Source of the DNA: Desulfobulbus sp.
Lineage (GTDB): Bacteria > Desulfobacterota > Desulfobulbia > Desulfobulbales > Desulfobulbaceae
Assembly: GCA_028684915.1 (NCBI GenBank)
Contig: JAQUEZ010000255.1
Location: 1-8,440, forward strand
Reading direction: 5' to 3'
Length of the DNA stretch: 8,440 nt
Shown: piece after piece, positions 6,679 through 8,440 of the stretch
Numbering within the stretch: position 1 is the stretch's first letter
Layout: every line of letters begins with the position of its first letter
The notes under the pieces: model-generated
What the model was told of the DNA's origin: nothing
Databases searched by the model: none
What the model saw: only the letters and a program-made list of their open reading frames with translations
Made by a program: the position numbers and the translations under genes

Positions 6679-7052
6679 GGCCGTTCTCCCTGGTTGCCAT
6701 GGATCTCCAGTTGCTGCCAATCGGGGAAGATAGCTTCCAGCGCGGTGCGAGCCGCCGTAGCGACTGTACCGGTGGAAGTCACCAGATCCCGCAGGGCAAC
6801 AAATAAAGCCGGGGCGGCCTGGAGCAGTCGGATGTTGCCGGCATCATGCCGTGCCACAACCAGACTGCGCCGGTCGCCCTCCTCGACAGAGATGTCATAT
6901 CCTTGGTCACACCATGTCTGTTGCTCATGGCGAGCCTCGCGAATGACATATCCACCTTCGGTGTCCGGATGGGATTCGATAGTCCAGGAAAAAGGCGTGC
7001 AGAATGATGGTTCTGCATGTTGATGTTCCTGTCGGTTGGGTAGGTGGTTCAT
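6675..7052 (-). CDS. Orphan protein, 125 aa
   Basis: ATG at 7052 follows AGGAG with a 6-nt spacer; TGA at 6675 overlaps the next start as ATGA. The first 20 residues are polar and His/Gln-rich. The middle (residues 20-50) reads like a beta sheet: FSWTIESHP, EGGYVIREARHE. Near residues 70-105 comes a helix pair, NIRLLQAAPALFVALRDLV ... AARTALEAI. The pattern LLQAAPAL--ALRDLV resembles a helical motif found at the ends of many short phage and mobile-element proteins (typically AAPELLEAL...), for which I know no biochemical role. There is no membrane segment or signal peptide. The 4-nt overlap with the next gene indicates translational coupling. The gene is well supported by start, stop and context; the function is unknown. 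Confidence 0.75.
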   Translation of the reverse strand: MNHLPNRQEHQHAEPSFCTPFSWTIESHPDTEGGYVIREARHEQQTWCDQGYDISVEEGDRRSLVVARHDAGNIRLLQAAPALFVALRDLVTSTGTVATAARTALEAIFPDWQQLEIHGNQGERP

Positions 7053-7080
7053 GTGTTTCTCCTGATGGTCGGAAATGAGG

Positions 7081-7109
7081 GCCTGAACCCCGCGAGGCGG
7101 GATTCAGGC
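7081..7109 (-). promoter_or_regulatory. Strong hairpin between ssb and the 125-aa gene
   Basis: A 13-bp stem (one T-G wobble) with a 3-nt loop: on the minus strand GCCTGAA-T-CCCGC, loop CTC, GCGGG-G-TTCAGGC. It is followed by CCTCATTTCC, not a T-run, and the AGGAG of the next gene lies about 17 nt further on. It could be a weak terminator for ssb, an mRNA-stabilising or processing element, or a leader related in position to the other structured leaders. Its sequence does not match the TCCCC/GGGGA copies and it has no internal loop. Confidence 0.6.
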
Positions 7110-7141
7110 ATGGGGAGTTGTTTGGCTGCAATGCGTGGCAA

Positions 7142-7537
7142 TCAGAACGGCACTTCGTCTGAGGGCGGTGGTTCCTGGCCGTCTTCCGGCGGGACCGGAA
7201 TATCGGTTCGTTCGCCGCCGCCCAGCATCTTCATCTCACGGGCAATGATCTCTGTGGTGAAGCGGGTAGCACCTTCCGCGTCCTGCCATTTGCGGGTCTG
7301 CAAACGGCCCTCCAGGTAGACCCGGGATCCTTTGGAGAGGTACTCGGAGCAGATCTCAGCCAGGCGGCCGAAGGCAACAATACGGTGCCATTCGGTCGAC
7401 TCTTGTGCCTTTCCTTCGTTATCCTTCCACCGTTCGGTGGTTGCGATCCGGAAGGTGGCCACTGCGACCTGGGTCTTGGTGTAGCGGGTTTCAACGTCCG
7501 CGCCTAAATTGCCGACCAGCATGGTCTTGTTCAACAT
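7142..7537 (-). CDS. ssb: Single-stranded DNA-binding protein (SSB), 131 aa
   Basis: SSB coats single-stranded DNA during replication, recombination and conjugal transfer and recruits partner proteins through its C-terminal tip. The OB-fold is recognisable from the start: [20 protein letters not shown], then [14 protein letters not shown], the [22 protein letters not shown] helix region, [14 protein letters not shown], and [16 protein letters not shown] short, proline-rich acidic tail ends in DEVPF, matching the usual DDIPF tip. At 131 residues it is short but normal for a mobile-element SSB, with a linker of only about 20 residues. I chose the ATG at 7537 because GGAG lies 7 nt upstream and the OB-fold begins there. 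An in-frame ATG at 7630 would add 31 residues unlike any SSB and would run through the structured leader. SSB plus nuclease plus helicase suggests a private replication/recombination set. Confidence 0.95.
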   Translation of the reverse strand: MLNKTMLVGNLGADVETRYTKTQVAVATFRIATTERWKDNEGKAQESTEWHRIVAFGRLAEICSEYLSKGSRVYLEGRLQTRKWQDAEGATRFTTEIIAREMKMLGGGERTDIPVPPEDGQEPPPSDEVPF

Positions 7538-7558
7538 GGTGGTTCTCCTTGAAGAAAA

Positions 7559-7603
7559 CGGGGGCAGACCTCTCCCCACCACGGGGAAATGTCGAGTGCC
7601 CCG
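7559..7603 (-). promoter_or_regulatory. Structured RNA leader of ssb (copy 3 of a repeated two-tier hairpin)
   Basis: On the minus strand the outer stem GGGGCA (7602-7597) pairs with TGCCCC (7566-7561). The inner stem TCCCC (7587-7583) pairs with GGGGA (7577-7573) around a loop of about 5 nt. The inner stem can be extended by T7588·G7572 and T7589-A7571. The bases GTC directly precede the outer 3' strand. A GTTTTCTTC stretch follows and leads straight into AAGGAG, the ssb Shine-Dalgarno. The same architecture occurs before the genes starting at 5326 and 4679. A role in attenuation or translational control is an inference from position and repetition. Confidence 0.6.
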
Positions 7604-7630
7604 ATGATGGGTACAGGTGATGCGCAACAA

Positions 7631-7867
7631 TCAGTAGAGTTGCAGTAAGCCCTGGCGTTGCTGCTCGAACTGGGCAGCAATCATTCGGATCTGCTTGATT
7701 TCAATCGGGGTGGCAAATGAGGAGACATCAAGGTCATAGACCTGGATGTCCAGTTCTGCCGATGCGTACACCGATTGGACCAAACCGCCTTCCACATGAA
7801 TGAGGACATGCGGTAAAGGATGGCCAGTCAGACCGGTTGCCAGGTTGGGTGCGAGATTCGAGAGCAT
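7631..7867 (-). CDS. Small orphan protein, 78 aa (VEGGLVQSVYAS type)
   Basis: ATG at 7867 is preceded by AGGAG and a 6-nt spacer, in the 38-nt gap after the nuclease-like gene; it ends with TGA at 7631. The protein has a short hydrophobic beta-like core, HVLIHVEGGLVQSVYAS (about residues 20-36), then an acidic strand (LDIQVYDLDV) and a C-terminal helix rich in glutamine (MIAAQFEQQRQGLLQL). From memory, short proteins with a VEGG-VQ-VYA-like start followed by an acidic strand are common in phages and conjugative elements, but I know of no established function. There is no signal peptide, membrane segment or cysteine motif. It lies 93 nt before ssb and is probably cotranscribed with the upstream gene. 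The gene call is firm; the function is unknown. Confidence 0.75.
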   Translation of the reverse strand: MLSNLAPNLATGLTGHPLPHVLIHVEGGLVQSVYASAELDIQVYDLDVSSFATPIEIKQIRMIAAQFEQQRQGLLQLY

Positions 7868-7905
7868 GGGATCTCCTGGGTGAAGGTTGGGAATGTCCTG
7901 ACGGT

Positions 7906-8440
7906 TCAGGCGGCTTTCTTGATTTCAAGGAAGGTGTAGGAACTGCTCTTCTGAAAATCATTCAGCGAGTGGTCATATCCTTGAAGGAACTGGTTGAGTT
8001 GGTCCGTATCCAGTGACTTCCTGGTCCGGACTGCCTTGCGCAGCAGATGGCCAAAGGCCTTGAGCGGACCGCGTTGGGCCACGATGGCCATCAGGTTGCT
8101 CTTGCGCATGCCGATCTCTGTGTCCAAATCCTTCTGTTGGTGTTGCAGTTCCAGCAGGATCTCGACACTCTCCGTCAACTCGCGCACCTCCTCCGCCTCG
8201 AACTTGGGGCAATCCATGAGGAAGGGGCAGTAACCGCAGAGCGGTCCCACCTCCATGGAGGGGGTAGCCAGATCACCCGCGCTATAGGCTTGGTACTGGT
8301 TCCAGATGGTGGAGGCCCGGTCGATCAGGCCGTGATAGATGGTATCCTGGGGTACATAGCCGCCAAAAAGTCGCATTCCCTGATCACCGAAGTTGACCGC
8401 CAGGATGGCGCCTTTCTCCACGGTGTAATCGGGGAAGCTG
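7906..8440 (-). CDS. PD-(D/E)XK / Cas4-like nuclease, C-terminal part (5' end outside window)
   Basis: The frame stays open from the window edge (8440) to a TGA at 7906-7908. The residues before the GTG at 8421 read SFPDYT, so that GTG is internal and the true start lies outside. Numbering from that GTG, a cysteine cluster CGYCPFLMDC (C62, C65, C71) has the C-x2-C-x5-C spacing seen at the C-terminal side of the iron-sulfur cluster in AddB, Cas4 and Dna2-like PD-(D/E)XK nucleases. The segment before it (AVNFGDQGMRLFGGYV, then a helix) is compatible with the end of such a nuclease core. The catalytic D/E-x-K residues are not visible and would be upstream of the window. After the cysteines comes a helical, charged stretch (about residues 74-115) that may form a coiled coil. 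It is followed by two small orphan genes and ssb, a context that suits DNA end processing or recombination in a mobile element. Seen: the cysteines and the open frame. Inferred: the nuclease identity. Confidence 0.6.
   Translation of the reverse strand, partial: SFPDYTVEKGAILAVNFGDQGMRLFGGYVPQDTIYHGLIDRASTIWNQYQAYSAGDLATPSMEVGPLCGYCPFLMDCPKFEAEEVRELTESVEILLELQHQQKDLDTEIGMRKSNLMAIVAQRGPLKAFGHLLRKAVRTRKSLDTDQLNQFLQGYDHSLNDFQKSSSYTFLEIKKAA

Noticed and set aside
7538..7630. Earlier in-frame start for ssb at 7630
   Set aside because: The 31 extra residues do not resemble SSB and cover the structured leader. The OB-fold begins at the ATG at 7537, which has its own Shine-Dalgarno.
7906..8421. GTG at 8421 as the true start of the nuclease-like gene
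   Set aside because: The frame continues open and protein-like to the window edge (SFPDYT before it) and no Shine-Dalgarno precedes the GTG.
1..8440. CRISPR array, tRNA, rRNA or insertion sequence ends
   Set aside because: I saw no regularly spaced direct repeats, no cloverleaf-like sequence, no rRNA signature and no transposase or terminal inverted repeat beyond the group II intron.

Overview
Every gene I can support lies on the minus strand, so the window reads from high to low coordinates. The base composition, the strong AGGAG ribosome binding sites and the gene set suggest a Gram-negative bacterium, perhaps a pseudomonadotal or desulfobacterotal one. That placement is an inference from gene style, not a proof. 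The content looks like the DNA-processing block of an integrative and conjugative element, plasmid or large prophage rather than a core chromosomal region: a PD-(D/E)XK/Cas4-like nuclease end, a single-stranded DNA-binding protein, small orphan proteins, an NPPY-type methyltransferase and an SF2/SNF2-type helicase.

Layout from right to left. 8440-7906: C-terminal part of a nuclease-like protein with a C-x2-C-x5-C cysteine cluster. 7867-7631: a 78-residue orphan. 7537-7142: ssb, preceded by a structured leader. 7052-6675: a 125-residue orphan behind a strong hairpin. 6678-6467: a small gene that starts on the ATGA overlap with the previous gene and appears broken by a one-base frameshift. 6448-5408: the methyltransferase. 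5326-4760: a 188-residue orphan, again behind a structured leader. 4679 to beyond position 1: a helicase gene of at least 698 codons, also behind such a leader, and interrupted between 3854 and 1272 by a complete group II intron of 2583 nt. The intron carries its own reverse transcriptase/maturase/HNH protein (3226-1370).

The two most interesting points are these. First, the intron sits exactly in helicase motif III (LTGTLMGGY | SKDLFYLLW). Removing it restores one open frame running to the window edge, so production of the helicase should depend on RNA splicing. Second, three separate genes of the element (ssb, the 188-residue orphan and the helicase) share a two-tier hairpin leader just upstream of their Shine-Dalgarno sequences. 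The inner stem is constant (TCCCC/GGGGA), a GTC precedes the outer 3' strand, and the outer stems differ in sequence yet stay paired. This looks like a repeated cis-regulatory RNA that could coordinate the replication/recombination genes of the element.
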